Positions 38,939-48,716 of a stretch of 64,000 nucleotides of DNA are shown here, piece after piece. The notes beneath the pieces were generated by a model. The model saw only the letters and a program-made list of their open reading frames with translations. It searched no databases and was not told the DNA's origin. This DNA comes from Acidobacteriota bacterium (GTDB lineage: Bacteria; Acidobacteriota; Vicinamibacteria; Fen-336), in contig WYBL01000123.1 in the NCBI GenBank assembly GCA_011526565.1, positions 1 through 64,000 of the forward strand, written 5' to 3'. A program made the position numbers and the translations under genes. Each line of letters opens with the position of its first letter. The first letter of the stretch is position 1.

Positions 38939-41900
38939 ATGCTGTCGCCCTCCCGCGCCCTGCGCGCGGCTCTCGCCCTGCTCGCCCTGGCTCTCGCCAC
39001 CCCGGCCGGGGCCCAGTCCACCACCAGCTCCCTGACGGGCCGTGTTCGCGACACCTCGGGGGCCGTGCTGCCCGGCGCGACCGTGAACGCCCGCCACGTT
39101 GACACCGGCCTGCTGCGCTCGGCGGTCACCGAGATCGACGGCCGGTACGTGATCGCCGGGGCCCCGGTGGGGGAGTGGGAGTTGAAGGCCGAGATGTCCG
39201 GCTTCAAGCCTGCCCGCCGCGAAGGCCTGCGGGTGGTGCTGGGCGAGCCCCTGGTCACCGACTTCCAGCTCGAGCTGGGCTCGCTCCAGGACGAGGTCAC
39301 GGTCACCGCCGAGGCGCCGCTGGTCCAGACCCGCTCGGGCGAGATGAGCTACCTCGTCTCCGAGCAGGCGATCCGCAACCTGCCGCTCAACGGCCGCAAC
39401 TACACGGACCTCGCCTACCTGCAGCCCGGCGTCGTCAACTACCCGCACCGCGACACCGGCTCGGTGGTCGCCCACGGGGTCGGCATGAGCGTCAACGGCC
39501 AGGACCCGCGCAGCAACGCCTACCTGCTCGACGGCACCCTCCTCAACGACTTCACGAACGGCCCGGCCGGCTCCGCCGCCGGCACGTCGCTCGGCACCGA
39601 GACGATCCGCGAGTTCCGCGTCGAGACCAACGCCTACGGCGCCGAGTTCGGCCGCAACGCCGGCGGCCAGGTCCACGCCATCAGCAAGTCCGGCACCAAC
39701 CGCTTCCACGGCTCCGCCCACGAGTACTTCCGCAACGACGCGCTCGACGCGGCGAACTACTTCGACCTGCCCGGCCAGAAGCCCGACTTCAATCGCCACC
39801 AGTTCGGCGCCACGATCGGCGGGCCGATCCGCAAGGACAAGACCTTCTTCTTCGTCGGCTACGAGGCGCTGCGCGAGAACCTCGGCCGCACGATCTCCAC
39901 CTCGGTTCCGGACGACAACGCCCGCCGCGGCTTCCTGCCCGACGGCAACGGCGGCCTGCGCTTCGTCGGCGTCAGCCCGAACGTAGCGCCCTACCTCTCG
40001 GCCTACCCGGTGGCGAACGGCGTGAGCCAGGGCGGCGGCCTCGCCGCCTACACGTTCGTGTTCGACCAGGAGCTGGTGCAGGACTACTTCACGGCCCGCC
40101 TCGACCAGAACCTCGGCGACCACGACCAGCTCTTCGTCCGCTACACCCGCGACGTGGCTGACCAGTACCTGCCGACGGACTTCCCGCAGTTCCCGCGCCG
40201 CTTCGTCTCCACGAACCAGTTCCTGACCGGCGAGTACCGCCGCGTGCAGTCCGACCGCACGCTGCACACGTTCCGCCTCGGCTACTCGAGCACCCGCGTC
40301 GGCCAGGAAGTCGAGGCCAACGTGGGCCTCGGCGAGTTCGTGCCCGGCCGCGGCCAGATGGGTGGCATCGACGTCGGCGGCATCCCCGGCCGCTTCGGCC
40401 CGCAGACTTCCGTCAATGTCGACCTGCGCCAGAAGGTCTACGCGTTCGAGTACGGCCTCACCCACAACCGCGGCCGCCACACGTTCAAGGCCGGGCTGCT
40501 CACCGAGCGATACGTCGACGAACTCTTCAACCCGACCTTCAGCCTCGGCATCTACGTGTTCCCGAGCCTCGAGACCTTCATGCGCGGCACCCCGGTCCGC
40601 TTCATCGGCCTCACGCCGGAGGCGGACCTCGAGCGGCTGTGGAAGTTCTGGCTGATGGCGGGCTACGTCCAGGACGAGTGGCGCGTCGGCTCGAATCTGA
40701 CGCTCAACCTCGGTCTGCGCTGGGAGGCGACCACGCAGCCGGCCGACGAGCAGGGCCGCGACTCCACGCTGGTCACGCTGCAGGACCCGACGCCGACCAG
40801 CGGCGTGCTGTACGAGAACCCGACCTGGAACAACTTCTCCCCACGCTTCTCGTTCGCGTGGGACGTCACGGGCGACGGCCGCACGTCCGTGCGCGGCGGC
40901 TACGGGCTCTACTACAACACCAACGTCCAGCAGAACCTGATCGTGACGATCACGAACCCGCCGGCCACGCCGCGCGCGGTGATCGGCAACCCGACCTTCC
41001 CGCAGCCGCCGTTCCAGCGCGCGGTCGCGAACACGATCCGCCCGATGCAGTACGACCTGCAGACGCCGCGCGTCCACGTCTGGAACGTGGCGTTCCAGCG
41101 CGAGGTGATCCGCAACCTGTCGGTCACGCTCGGCTACGCCGGCTCGCGCGGCATGAATCTGTACCGCAGCGGCGACGTCAACGTGCCGACGCCGCAGCTC
41201 CGCGACGACGGCACCGTATTCTGGGCGGCCGGCCTGCCGCGCCCGAACCGCAACTTCGGCGTCATCGAGCAGAAGACCTCGGACGGCGACTCCTGGTACA
41301 ACGCGCTGATCTTCGAGGTGAAGCGCCGCGCGGCGCGCGGGCTCTCGTTCCAGAGCTCCTACACGTTCTCGCGCAACATCGACACCACCCAGGCCTCGAC
41401 CTTCTTCTCGGACGCGACGAACGGCACCACCTCGGCGTTCCCGGAGCCCTTCGGCATCGACTACAACCGCGGCCTCGCCGACTACCACGCCAAGCACAAC
41501 TGGGTCTTCAACGTGACCTGGGACCTGCCGATCGCGCGCGGCTCGCGCACGTGGGGCGGCTGGCAGCTCGCCGCCATCGGCCAGATGAAGAGCGGCTACC
41601 CGCTCACGGTGTTCGTGGCGAACAACCGCTCCCGCTCGCAGTGGGGCCCGTCGATCGGCCCCGGCCTCGGCCTCGACCGCCCCAACCTCGCCCCCGGCCG
41701 CACCCCGGAGAGCGCGGTCACCGGCAACCCGGACCAGTGGTTCGACCCCACGGCGTTCGCCCTCCAGCCGGCCGGCACCCTCGGCAACTCGGGTCGCGGC
41801 GCCTTCATCGGCCCCGACCTCAAGACGGTGGACCTCGCCCTGATCAAGCGCTTCCCGGTCGAAGTCGGCGGCCGCGACACCAGCCTCGAGTTCCGCGTGG

Positions 41901-42061
41901 AGGTCTTCAACGTCTTCAACCGCGCGAACTTCGGCATCCCCAACCTGCAGGCCTTCACGGGCACCCGCGACGACGAGCCCGTACTGGGGACGTTCGGACG
42001 GATTCGTAACACGGTGACGTCGGCGCGGCAGGTCCAACTCGGGGTTCGGGCGACGTTCTAA
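38939..42061 (+). CDS. Oar-like TonB-dependent outer-membrane receptor (second copy)
   Basis: 1040 residues, same architecture as the receptor at 15.6 kb. ATG at 38939 follows GGAGG at 38922-38926, and the protein opens with a signal peptide (ALRAALALLALALATPAGAQ). CarboxypepD_reg-like region: GAVLPGATVNARHVDTGLL, DGRYVIAGAPVGEWELKAEM; then LQDEVTVTAEAPLVQTRSGE, the plug with NLPLNGRNYTDLAYLQPGV, NAYLLDGTLLNDFTNGP, and the barrel ending RQVQLGVRATF. It sits inside the glycan island with methyltransferase genes downstream on the other strand, so its cargo might be a glycan, but nothing shows this. Confidence 0.9.
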   Translation: MLSPSRALRAALALLALALATPAGAQSTTSSLTGRVRDTSGAVLPGATVNARHVDTGLLRSAVTEIDGRYVIAGAPVGEWELKAEMSGFKPARREGLRVVLGEPLVTDFQLELGSLQDEVTVTAEAPLVQTRSGEMSYLVSEQAIRNLPLNGRNYTDLAYLQPGVVNYPHRDTGSVVAHGVGMSVNGQDPRSNAYLLDGTLLNDFTNGPAGSAAGTSLGTETIREFRVETNAYGAEFGRNAGGQVHAISKSGTNRFHGSAHEYFRNDALDAANYFDLPGQKPDFNRHQFGATIGGPIRKDKTFFFVGYEALRENLGRTISTSVPDDNARRGFLPDGNGGLRFVGVSPNVAPYLSAYPVANGVSQGGGLAAYTFVFDQELVQDYFTARLDQNLGDHDQLFVRYTRDVADQYLPTDFPQFPRRFVSTNQFLTGEYRRVQSDRTLHTFRLGYSSTRVGQEVEANVGLGEFVPGRGQMGGIDVGGIPGRFGPQTSVNVDLRQKVYAFEYGLTHNRGRHTFKAGLLTERYVDELFNPTFSLGIYVFPSLETFMRGTPVRFIGLTPEADLERLWKFWLMAGYVQDEWRVGSNLTLNLGLRWEATTQPADEQGRDSTLVTLQDPTPTSGVLYENPTWNNFSPRFSFAWDVTGDGRTSVRGGYGLYYNTNVQQNLIVTITNPPATPRAVIGNPTFPQPPFQRAVANTIRPMQYDLQTPRVHVWNVAFQREVIRNLSVTLGYAGSRGMNLYRSGDVNVPTPQLRDDGTVFWAAGLPRPNRNFGVIEQKTSDGDSWYNALIFEVKRRAARGLSFQSSYTFSRNIDTTQASTFFSDATNGTTSAFPEPFGIDYNRGLADYHAKHNWVFNVTWDLPIARGSRTWGGWQLAAIGQMKSGYPLTVFVANNRSRSQWGPSIGPGLGLDRPNLAPGRTPESAVTGNPDQWFDPTAFALQPAGTLGNSGRGAFIGPDLKTVDLALIKRFPVEVGGRDTSLEFRVEVFNVFNRANFGIPNLQAFTGTRDDEPVLGTFGRIRNTVTSARQVQLGVRATF

Positions 42062-42062
42062 G

Positions 42063-42992
42063 TCAACGGGTGGCTGTTGCTGGGCGACCGAGCCGTGTGA
42101 GCGCGGGACCTCGACGACGGGCGACGAATCCAACCAGCGCCGCATGTGATCGGGCGAATGCCAAGCGATCCTGTTCCCATCGATCAGCCTGTCCCAAGAA
42201 CCGCGACCTGACGAAGCCCGGCGCCAAGCCAAGGGCCGCGAACGACCCTGCTGCGAACCGCCGAAACCAGCGTGGCCAACGCGCACCGGCGTAGCCCATC
42301 TCGAGATGTGCCCGAAACGCATGCCAGTCTGCGGACAGGACGTATTGCTCGGGGACGAACCCTGAACACACGAGTAGTTCGTGGACCGCCAGCGGCGAGT
42401 GGTGGAAGTACGAGATGTGACAGGGTTCACCGAAAGCGATGGTGCCCACGAATAGCGCTCCTTCGCGACTGACTCGCGCAGCTTCGGCAATCGCCACATG
42501 TGGGGACTTCAGGTGCTCGAAGACGGCAGAGGTCACTAGGAGGTCGAAGTACCCGTCGGGAAAGGGCAGCAGGTGAAGGTCGGCGAGTACGTCCGGCGCT
42601 GGTCCTTCGATATCGACGCCAACGTGCCGATAGCCCAAGTGCGCCAGAGGTGCCGCGAAGCGCTGACGAGCGCGTCCACAACCCAGGTCGATCGATGTCG
42701 CCTCCCCGCTAGCGGGCGGGACGGCTAGGAGGACCTGCCGCTCCGTGTTCTCCAGCGCGGTACCATCGTGATGCCCCACAACCTCTGAAAAGTGGGTTGC
42801 CGACAAGTGCCAGGGGAACTGGCCCCACTCGGGGTCGTATCGGTACGACAACTTGAGGTCCACGGTGCGGCGAACCCGAAGGTCGGGGCGGCCGGTCGGA
42901 TCCACCGCGTACTCCATGCCACAAGAGCAGACGCCGGTTGAAGCTGTCCATGGGGCAAGACAGCAGGGGCAAACGAGGGCGAGGCGGGTCAA
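42063..42992 (-). CDS. SAM-dependent methyltransferase with N-terminal zinc ribbon
   Basis: 309 residues. An N-terminal Cys cluster (C8-P-C-C11 ... C22-S-C24) suggests a small zinc ribbon as in several sugar/lipid methyltransferases. The class I fold has SIDLGCGRARQRFAAPLAHL (motif I), VDIEGPAPDV, LLPFPDGYFDLLVTSAVFEHL (motif for Methyltransf_11). Acceptor unknown; location suggests a glycan or lipid carrier. Convergent with the TonB receptor, 1 bp apart. Confidence 0.75.
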   Translation of the reverse strand: MTRLALVCPCCLAPWTASTGVCSCGMEYAVDPTGRPDLRVRRTVDLKLSYRYDPEWGQFPWHLSATHFSEVVGHHDGTALENTERQVLLAVPPASGEATSIDLGCGRARQRFAAPLAHLGYRHVGVDIEGPAPDVLADLHLLPFPDGYFDLLVTSAVFEHLKSPHVAIAEAARVSREGALFVGTIAFGEPCHISYFHHSPLAVHELLVCSGFVPEQYVLSADWHAFRAHLEMGYAGARWPRWFRRFAAGSFAALGLAPGFVRSRFLGQADRWEQDRLAFARSHAALVGFVARRRGPALTRLGRPATATR

Positions 42993-43049
42993 GGCGGCAA
43001 CCTCCGATTCTAATCTTCAAGAACACAATTCACAATGCTCATGTGGCCT

Positions 43050-43952
43050 TCAGGGCCTTAGGCCCCAGGACTCGCCCACAAGTACCGCCGACGTCTTTAC
43101 TCCCACCAGCACAGCCGACGAGCCAAAGCCCGATCGAAAGCGGATGCCCGCGCGAAGGACTCCGGAAAGCCTTGCTCTTTTCACAGCGAGCAGGATTTCC
43201 CTCACCAAGGGGCGCCTGATGGTCTCGGGCTTCGAGATTCGATCCAGCACGGCGCGCTCGCTGTGGATCAAGGATGCGACGTCGACACCTGCCTCCCGGC
43301 ACCAACGAGACACCTCTGGAGCGGCCGGCAAGGCGTCCACGTCGTAGTCCAGACCGCGCAGCCTTCTCACCCACGAGGCGGCAATTCTACGCGGGAGGAT
43401 CGAGACCAGCGGAAGGTGGTAGTGTGGGTCGGAGAGCAGGTTCTCTAGCGATCGTCGGTTGGGGAAGGATAGGTAGAGTACGCCCGACGGGCGGAGAGTT
43501 CGGACCATCTCCCTTATGAACGCCTGCTTGCGTGGGACGTGCTCGAGTACCTCGGAGCAGACGACGATATCGAACACGCAGTCCGGAAATGGGAGAGAAA
43601 AGCCATCGCCGCGGACGACGTGGGCCCGCGTCCCGTGCAGAGCCAATCTCCGATTGCATAGACGAACCCGGCTCTCCTGGTACTCGACGCCAACGGCGCA
43701 TGCGCCGGCCCTCGAAAGGGCGATCAGGGCGCCCCCGAAACCGGAACCCACGTCTAGGACGCGTCGCCCCTGAGTCTCACCGAATAATGAGAGTTCTCGA
43801 CGGACTCGCTCGCCGGCTTCGTACGTCGCGGTCGAGTCCGAGTCGACCACGTGCCTGAAGAGGGCATGGGATCTGGGAACTCCCTGCTGCACGGCCTGCT
43901 CCTCGATCAACAACCTGAACTGACTCTCGGCTTCGCTTGGCTCTGACTTCAT
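43050..43952 (-). CDS. SAM-dependent methyltransferase (Methyltransf_11 type)
   Basis: 300 residues from the ATG at 43952, which has GGGAG 8 nt upstream; the frame extends further but that part is not family-like. Motifs: VLDVGSGFGGALIALSRAG, VRGDGFSLPFPDCVFDIVVC, EVLEHVPRKQAFIREMVRTL. An C-terminal Arg-rich tail follows. Upstream lies a 600-bp region with no gene, so it probably has its own promoter or is read from the GT4 gene beyond. Confidence 0.75.
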   Translation of the reverse strand: MKSEPSEAESQFRLLIEEQAVQQGVPRSHALFRHVVDSDSTATYEAGERVRRELSLFGETQGRRVLDVGSGFGGALIALSRAGACAVGVEYQESRVRLCNRRLALHGTRAHVVRGDGFSLPFPDCVFDIVVCSEVLEHVPRKQAFIREMVRTLRPSGVLYLSFPNRRSLENLLSDPHYHLPLVSILPRRIAASWVRRLRGLDYDVDALPAAPEVSRWCREAGVDVASLIHSERAVLDRISKPETIRRPLVREILLAVKRARLSGVLRAGIRFRSGFGSSAVLVGVKTSAVLVGESWGLRP

Positions 43953-44568
43953 GCAAGTCTCCCGGCCACTCTCGACGTTAGCTGCCGCAGGCACCTGGAT
44001 CATCGCAGCCAAGGGGTCAGGCGACCACCGCCTGAAGATCCCTCGCCCCCTTGTCTGGGGCGTTCCGTAGGCCTGACTGCTGCCGAGCAGGGAACCATGC
44101 AACCCGGATTGTCAGCTTCACATCCGCGGCGATCGGTCCGAGCCTCGACTTGATCCTGGCACCGTACGGGCAACTGCATCCGCGATCAGCCAGTAGCCCG
44201 CCGGACTCGGGTGGCGCTAGATCGTTGCCAAGATACCGCGCCAGTCGAGAAGGGTCGAACACTGCAGCGTGCCGAGGCTACCTTGGCTCACGTTCTACAC
44301 GGTCCGGCCGAGGCGGCGGCGGCTCAGCTGCTGGGGTCTGGCTTCGTCGGTCGTCGCGTCCACGCCCGAGGTCTGAGAGACGCCCAGGGCTAGGATGTCC
44401 GCGCGTGCGAGGGCGAGACGTTGCGGAACCCGCGGGCATCGCGACCCGGGGGTCTTCAGTCCCAGGACCGGTGACGGGTACGGCCGTCTGGCTGCGCCCG
44501 CGTTCCTGAACGCACCGGCCCTGACTCGCCGAGGCCGAGGCCGGTCGCGAGTCGCTGGCCAAGCGACC
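43953..44568. other. 616-bp gap without a supported gene
   Basis: Less GC-biased than the flanks. Open frames occur on both strands but none has a Shine-Dalgarno sequence, a family-like sequence or a consistent third-position GC bias. It may be decayed coding DNA or a long leader; no RNA gene, IS end or repeat was recognised. Confidence 0.5.
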
Positions 44569-45807
44569 TCATGGGCGAGGGGCAGAGGCGGCCGACGCCA
44601 GGAGCGCGGCGAGGGATCGGGCCGTCGACTCTCGCGCGAGCCCGAGGCGCGACTCGTGGGAAACGATGAACGTCTCGAGTGCGGTGAGGGAGTCCGCGAT
44701 CTCCTCGGCCGTCCAGGCGCCGAGGCCAAGCCCACACCCTTCGGCAAGCGTCCGGGCTTCGTAGTGGGCTGGCGCGCAGACCAGGATCGGCCGTCCGGCC
44801 CCTGCATACTCGTAGAGCTTGCCCGCGACCGTGGCGTCGGCTCCTCGCGCCTCCCAGCCCAGCACGAGGAGCGCTCCCATGGCCTGCATCTCGGCGAGTG
44901 CCGCGGGGTGAGGAAGCGGCGGCCGCACATGGACGACGTCGCGCAGGTCTTCCGGAACATCGATCGCGGCTCCACCTCCCCCGCCGGGTGCCGCGAAGAA
45001 CTCGACGCACCAGGGGTGCCCCAGGTTGCGCAGGCGGCGAAGGGGCTCCCACAGGCGCTCGGGATGCTGGAAGTAAGGGTCCACCCTGCCGAAGTAGCCG
45101 AGAGTTCGTGCGCGAGGCGGACCGGCAGCCGGCGGCTGTGGGTCCCATCCGTTCCGGACGCAAGTCACGGAGTGGCCGCTGGCGCGACGGATGGATCGAG
45201 CGACACCTTCGGAGTTGGCTGTCACGGCGGCCGCTGGCGCGAGGAGTCGGGTGGTGATGCGGTCGATCATCCATCGACTCACGGGATCCCATCGCGCAAG
45301 CAGATACTCCGACCACTGGTCTCTGAAATCGGGTACCCACGCGAGTCCGTGCTTCGCCAGTGCGTTCCCGATGAAGTGCACAGACTCCGGCGGCGAGGTC
45401 GACCAGACGACATCGAACGGGTGGCGGTCGTGAAGCTCAAGGGCCCGCCGTGTCGCCGGTCCGATCCAGCTTCTCTGCAGGTCGGGGAACCCTTTCCACT
45501 GCCCGAGGATCTGCCGCAGCCGCGAGATCGGGCGAGCCAACCCCTGTGTCGGATCACGGCTGTCGTAAGCCGCGCGTAATGACTCTGGCCTACGAATCCC
45601 TGGGCACTCGGCGCGATGCACGGCCGCCCCTGTGGCCTCCGCTGCGGGCATGAGGTCCGGACAGTACTCGCCTCCGCGGTCCCCGGGGCCGGTCAGAACG
45701 TGTACGTCGTGCCCCGCCCGGATCCACTCGCGAGCCATTCCGAGTGGGCGCATCGCGCCGATCCGGCCGATCGGGGGCCAAGCCCAGGTGACGACTAGGA
45801 TGCGCAT
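44569..45807 (-). CDS. Glycosyltransferase family 4-like
   Basis: 412 residues. N-terminus MRILVVTWAWPPIGRIGAMR, then VWSTSPPESVHFIGNALAKHG, DFRDQWSEYLLARWDPVSR (a motif seen in GTs that take a lipid-linked acceptor), and a donor domain with TLGYFGRVDPYFQHPERLWE, LVLGWEARGADATVAGKLYEYAGAGRPILV. The last segment replaces the EX7E by a KLYEYAGAG motif. ATG at 45807 chosen by N-terminus; an in-frame ATG at 45837 is possible. Neither has a good Shine-Dalgarno sequence. Confidence 0.75.
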   Translation of the reverse strand: MRILVVTWAWPPIGRIGAMRPLGMAREWIRAGHDVHVLTGPGDRGGEYCPDLMPAAEATGAAVHRAECPGIRRPESLRAAYDSRDPTQGLARPISRLRQILGQWKGFPDLQRSWIGPATRRALELHDRHPFDVVWSTSPPESVHFIGNALAKHGLAWVPDFRDQWSEYLLARWDPVSRWMIDRITTRLLAPAAAVTANSEGVARSIRRASGHSVTCVRNGWDPQPPAAGPPRARTLGYFGRVDPYFQHPERLWEPLRRLRNLGHPWCVEFFAAPGGGGGAAIDVPEDLRDVVHVRPPLPHPAALAEMQAMGALLVLGWEARGADATVAGKLYEYAGAGRPILVCAPAHYEARTLAEGCGLGLGAWTAEEIADSLTALETFIVSHESRLGLARESTARSLAALLASAASAPRP

Positions 45808-45917
45808 TGGTGAATCGGCTTGATCGAACAGGCTCATCGTGGACAGGCTTTGCACTTTCACATGAGCCCAAGGCGCAGAACGATAGCACGGGCATTCCCA
45901 TGTAGCATTCCGGGAAG

Positions 45918-47495
45918 ATGATGGAGCAAGGCTCGCCCCCGCGTACATCGGACCCGCTTGCGATAGGCTCACTCGACTGGGCAATCGCGCTCATCGCTGG
46001 CCTTGGGTGCCTAGCGATCGGATCGACGCTTGCTTCGCCGTTCGTTCAGTTCCCCGATTTCGTGCACATCTACGCGCCTTGGGCGGATGAGTTGGCTCGG
46101 GCGCCCTGGGAACCGAGCGCCCTCGCTCGTTACGCAGCATATCCTCCGGGTTACCCGCTTCTCGTGGCGGCGCTCGGTAGCCTCCTGGGCGGCTATGCAG
46201 CCGCCGGCAAGGCTATAGCGCTTGCTTCTACGGCTCTACTCTGCGTGACGTCAGTTCTCATGGGCTCGTTGATTCGTGGACCGCTCCTTGGGGCAGCCGT
46301 GGGTGTCTTCTTCTTGCTGAATCCAGTCTTTCTTTGGCACGCGGGCAAGGAGGGAGCAGACGCGCCAGCCGCAGCACTGTCGATGGCAGCGCTGGTTCTT
46401 CACCTCAGTGCTGGGAGGAGAGGGTTCCGAAGGGGGATGACTGTAGGTTTACTGCTTGCGGCCGGATACTGGTTCAGGCTCCAAGTGGTCCTAGCCGTAG
46501 CCGTTGTTGTTGCAGACCTCGCGTTCAGGCTGTGGAAGGGGGACAGGCACGGGCGTGCGGAGCTTCTCGCCTTGTGTGCTGGGGGGCTCTTGCTGGCCGG
46601 CCCGCTCGTGGTGTTGCGAGCCGCCATGGGCAGGCCGGCTCCCGGTATCGGCACGGTACTTCTGAACGCCGGACGAGCCCCACTAGGTTCTGTCGAGCAG
46701 ATCAGCAGCGCCCAAATCGTCGGCCCGCAGCGAAGTCTCTTCGATGCGGCGTCCGAACTCGGTTGGGGAGGCGTCGCACATCATTGGGTGCAGCATGGCA
46801 TCCTTCAGACAGGCCAGCTCCAGATGACAGGACTGCCGCTTCAATGGCTTGTTTGGGGAGGCGTTGGCCTGCTGGCTGCGACCGGCGGCTGTGCGGGGAG
46901 GCTGCTAGTTGGCCTGTTAGCTTTCAAGGTTGCGCTATTCGGCTTCTACCACGTCGAGACGCGACTGTTCCTAGACTTGTTACCGCTCTTCCAGATAGCC
47001 CCTTTGTACCTCACGATCGAGTGCTATCGACTTTCAGGACGGACACGCCTCTCTGGGGCCGTAGTCTCGATGTTCATTGTGTTTGCAGCACTAGCCGGAG
47101 TGAAGTGGTATTTAACGCCGGCCTTGGCGTCGCCGCCGGGCGACGAGTTCGTTGCGCTCGCCCGGCGCCTCGACGCATGTCGGGCAGCGACGCAGGACGG
47201 TGCCGACCTCAGCATTAGGGTTTACGACCCACGCTCGCCGAACGTTGACAGGTTTCGGCCGCTCCTTGTGGAGGCGTACCGGGCAGGGGCTGACACGTGG
47301 CCCGAGATCGAGGCCCTGATGCAGGAACATGGCAAGAGATTCCTGATCATTGACGAACAAGCCACTCCGCACCTGGAGCACCTTAGAGTCTTCCAGGGCG
47401 AAAATGGCTCTCAAGGCCTACGCCTTGATCTGATTGCCGGACGCGAGGGGGCGCGCTTGGCCCTTCTCGTTCACCGATCCATGATTTGTGACTGA
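45918..47495 (+). CDS. Polytopic GT-C-type membrane glycosyltransferase or glycan membrane protein
   Basis: 525 residues with about ten hydrophobic helices (for example WAIALIAGLGCLAIGSTL, ALLCVTSVLMGSLIRG, FALLVLRAAMGRP). After helix 1 comes FPDFVHIYAPWADEL, an acidic periplasmic loop in the place of the GT39/ArnT catalytic Asp, and a soluble C-terminal domain of about 120 residues follows the last helix. Codon use includes TTA and less GC-biased third positions, unlike most of the window. It is alone on the plus strand among leftward genes and convergent with a GT2 gene. Confidence 0.6.
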   Translation: MMEQGSPPRTSDPLAIGSLDWAIALIAGLGCLAIGSTLASPFVQFPDFVHIYAPWADELARAPWEPSALARYAAYPPGYPLLVAALGSLLGGYAAAGKAIALASTALLCVTSVLMGSLIRGPLLGAAVGVFFLLNPVFLWHAGKEGADAPAAALSMAALVLHLSAGRRGFRRGMTVGLLLAAGYWFRLQVVLAVAVVVADLAFRLWKGDRHGRAELLALCAGGLLLAGPLVVLRAAMGRPAPGIGTVLLNAGRAPLGSVEQISSAQIVGPQRSLFDAASELGWGGVAHHWVQHGILQTGQLQMTGLPLQWLVWGGVGLLAATGGCAGRLLVGLLAFKVALFGFYHVETRLFLDLLPLFQIAPLYLTIECYRLSGRTRLSGAVVSMFIVFAALAGVKWYLTPALASPPGDEFVALARRLDACRAATQDGADLSIRVYDPRSPNVDRFRPLLVEAYRAGADTWPEIEALMQEHGKRFLIIDEQATPHLEHLRVFQGENGSQGLRLDLIAGREGARLALLVHRSMICD

Positions 47496-47501
47496 TCAGG
47501 C

Positions 47502-48188
47502 CTACAGGGCGCTACGAAGCCGTGCGAGTTGTGACAGGTTTGCCAAGACCGCACGGAGGTTGCGTGCTTTCGAGCGCCCCGCTTCCCGCGGCCGAAGCTC
47601 GGTGAGGACGCTGGACACTCTCCAGTTCGCCCGCTGGGCGCGAACGATCATCTCCATCACGATCGCCCAACCGCGCCCTTCCGAGATCAGTCGGAGTTCG
47701 CGCAGCCGTCTGAGCCGGACCAAGAAGATTCCCTGAAACCGAGGAAGGGGCCCGAATGCCCACCTATAGAGCAGACGTTCAACGCGCGCAAGAGCAGAGC
47801 CTACCCACGAATCGGTCCCCTTCAGATAACCGAGCACAAGGTCGGCCGAGCCGCTGTGGGCAAGCAGCCGATCCAGGTTCTCCGGCGGGAACTGCCCGTC
47901 CGCGGGAAAGAACGTCAGGAGATCTCCACGTGCTAACTCAAAGCCGCTCTTGTAGACGCCTCCAAGGCCGAGATTTGAGCTATGACGATGAACCCGAACC
48001 CTCGGGTTCGCCTTCGCGAGTCGCTCGGCCACATCGGGAGTAGCGTCGTCGCTCCCGTCATCGAGCACGACGATCTCGTAGGGAGTTTCGGCCGCCTCAA
48101 GCGTTGTCGCTAGGCCGTCCACCACAGTTTCGAGCGTCGCGGCTTCGTTGAACGTCATGACGACTACCGAGACGGTCTCGCGGGACAT
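47502..48188 (-). CDS. Glycosyltransferase family 2 (DPM-like)
   Basis: 228-residue GT-A enzyme: VSVVVMTFNEAATLETVVDGL, EIVVLDDGSDDATPDVA, NLGLGGVYKSGFELARGD, LTFFPADGQFPPENL with a PADGQ in the DxD position, and the basic C-terminal part RPREAGRSKARNLR. Resembles dolichyl/polyprenyl-phosphate mannosyltransferases, so it may load a sugar on undecaprenyl phosphate. Lacks the GtrA-type membrane domain. First of the low-GC gene run after the GT-C gene. Confidence 0.8.
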   Translation of the reverse strand: MSRETVSVVVMTFNEAATLETVVDGLATTLEAAETPYEIVVLDDGSDDATPDVAERLAKANPRVRVHRHSSNLGLGGVYKSGFELARGDLLTFFPADGQFPPENLDRLLAHSGSADLVLGYLKGTDSWVGSALARVERLLYRWAFGPLPRFQGIFLVRLRRLRELRLISEGRGWAIVMEMIVRAQRANWRVSSVLTELRPREAGRSKARNLRAVLANLSQLARLRSAL

Positions 48189-48203
48189 GGCCGGACGCCT
48201 AGA

Positions 48204-48716
48204 TCACGACCGGAAGCGGAGGACTCGCGCAGGAACTCCTGCAGCGACTGCGAGCGCTGGGATCGCTCCCTTAACGACCGCGCCCGCCCCAACCTGGGCA
48301 CCCTGTCCTATGTGTGCTCCCGGCAGGAGGATCGCGCCGGCACCGATATCCGCTCCTGCTTCGACAGTGACCGCTGCGAAGTCGATTGGCGAATCGATGA
48401 TCGGGCCAGTCCCATGAAGGCGGTGAGATGACGTGAGAATGCGAACGCCGGGACCGATGCCGACCCGTGGGCCGATCACGATGTCACCCGCCGAATGGAG
48501 GAATGCCTGTTGGCCGATCCAGGTCCCGGCGCCGATCACCATTCGACCTTTGTAGTATCCCTTTAGGATGGCTTGATGCCCGACGTAAACACCGTCGCTG
48601 ATCTCAATACGATCAGCATGAAAAACGAGCACGCCTGGCTCGAAGATGACGCCCGCGCCAAGTCGGGCAAAGTCGGCCGGGTCAAAGCCCCCGGTCCCGT
48701 GAGATCGTCGAGTCAA
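48204..48716 (-). CDS. Hexapeptide-repeat (LbH) acyltransferase
   Basis: 170 residues of left-handed beta-helix repeats (RIEISDGVYVGHQAIL, IGAGTWIGQQAFL, IVIGPRVGIGPGVRIL, VEAGADIGAGAILL, GAHIGQGAQVGAGAVV), with HGTGPIID and the closing GVPARVLR, typical of O-acetyltransferases of the WcaF/NodL/maltose-acetyltransferase group. Probably O- or N-acetylates a nucleotide sugar. The start is TTG at 48716, immediately after the TGA of the epimerase gene. Confidence 0.8.
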   Translation of the reverse strand: MTRRSHGTGGFDPADFARLGAGVIFEPGVLVFHADRIEISDGVYVGHQAILKGYYKGRMVIGAGTWIGQQAFLHSAGDIVIGPRVGIGPGVRILTSSHRLHGTGPIIDSPIDFAAVTVEAGADIGAGAILLPGAHIGQGAQVGAGAVVKGAIPALAVAAGVPARVLRFRS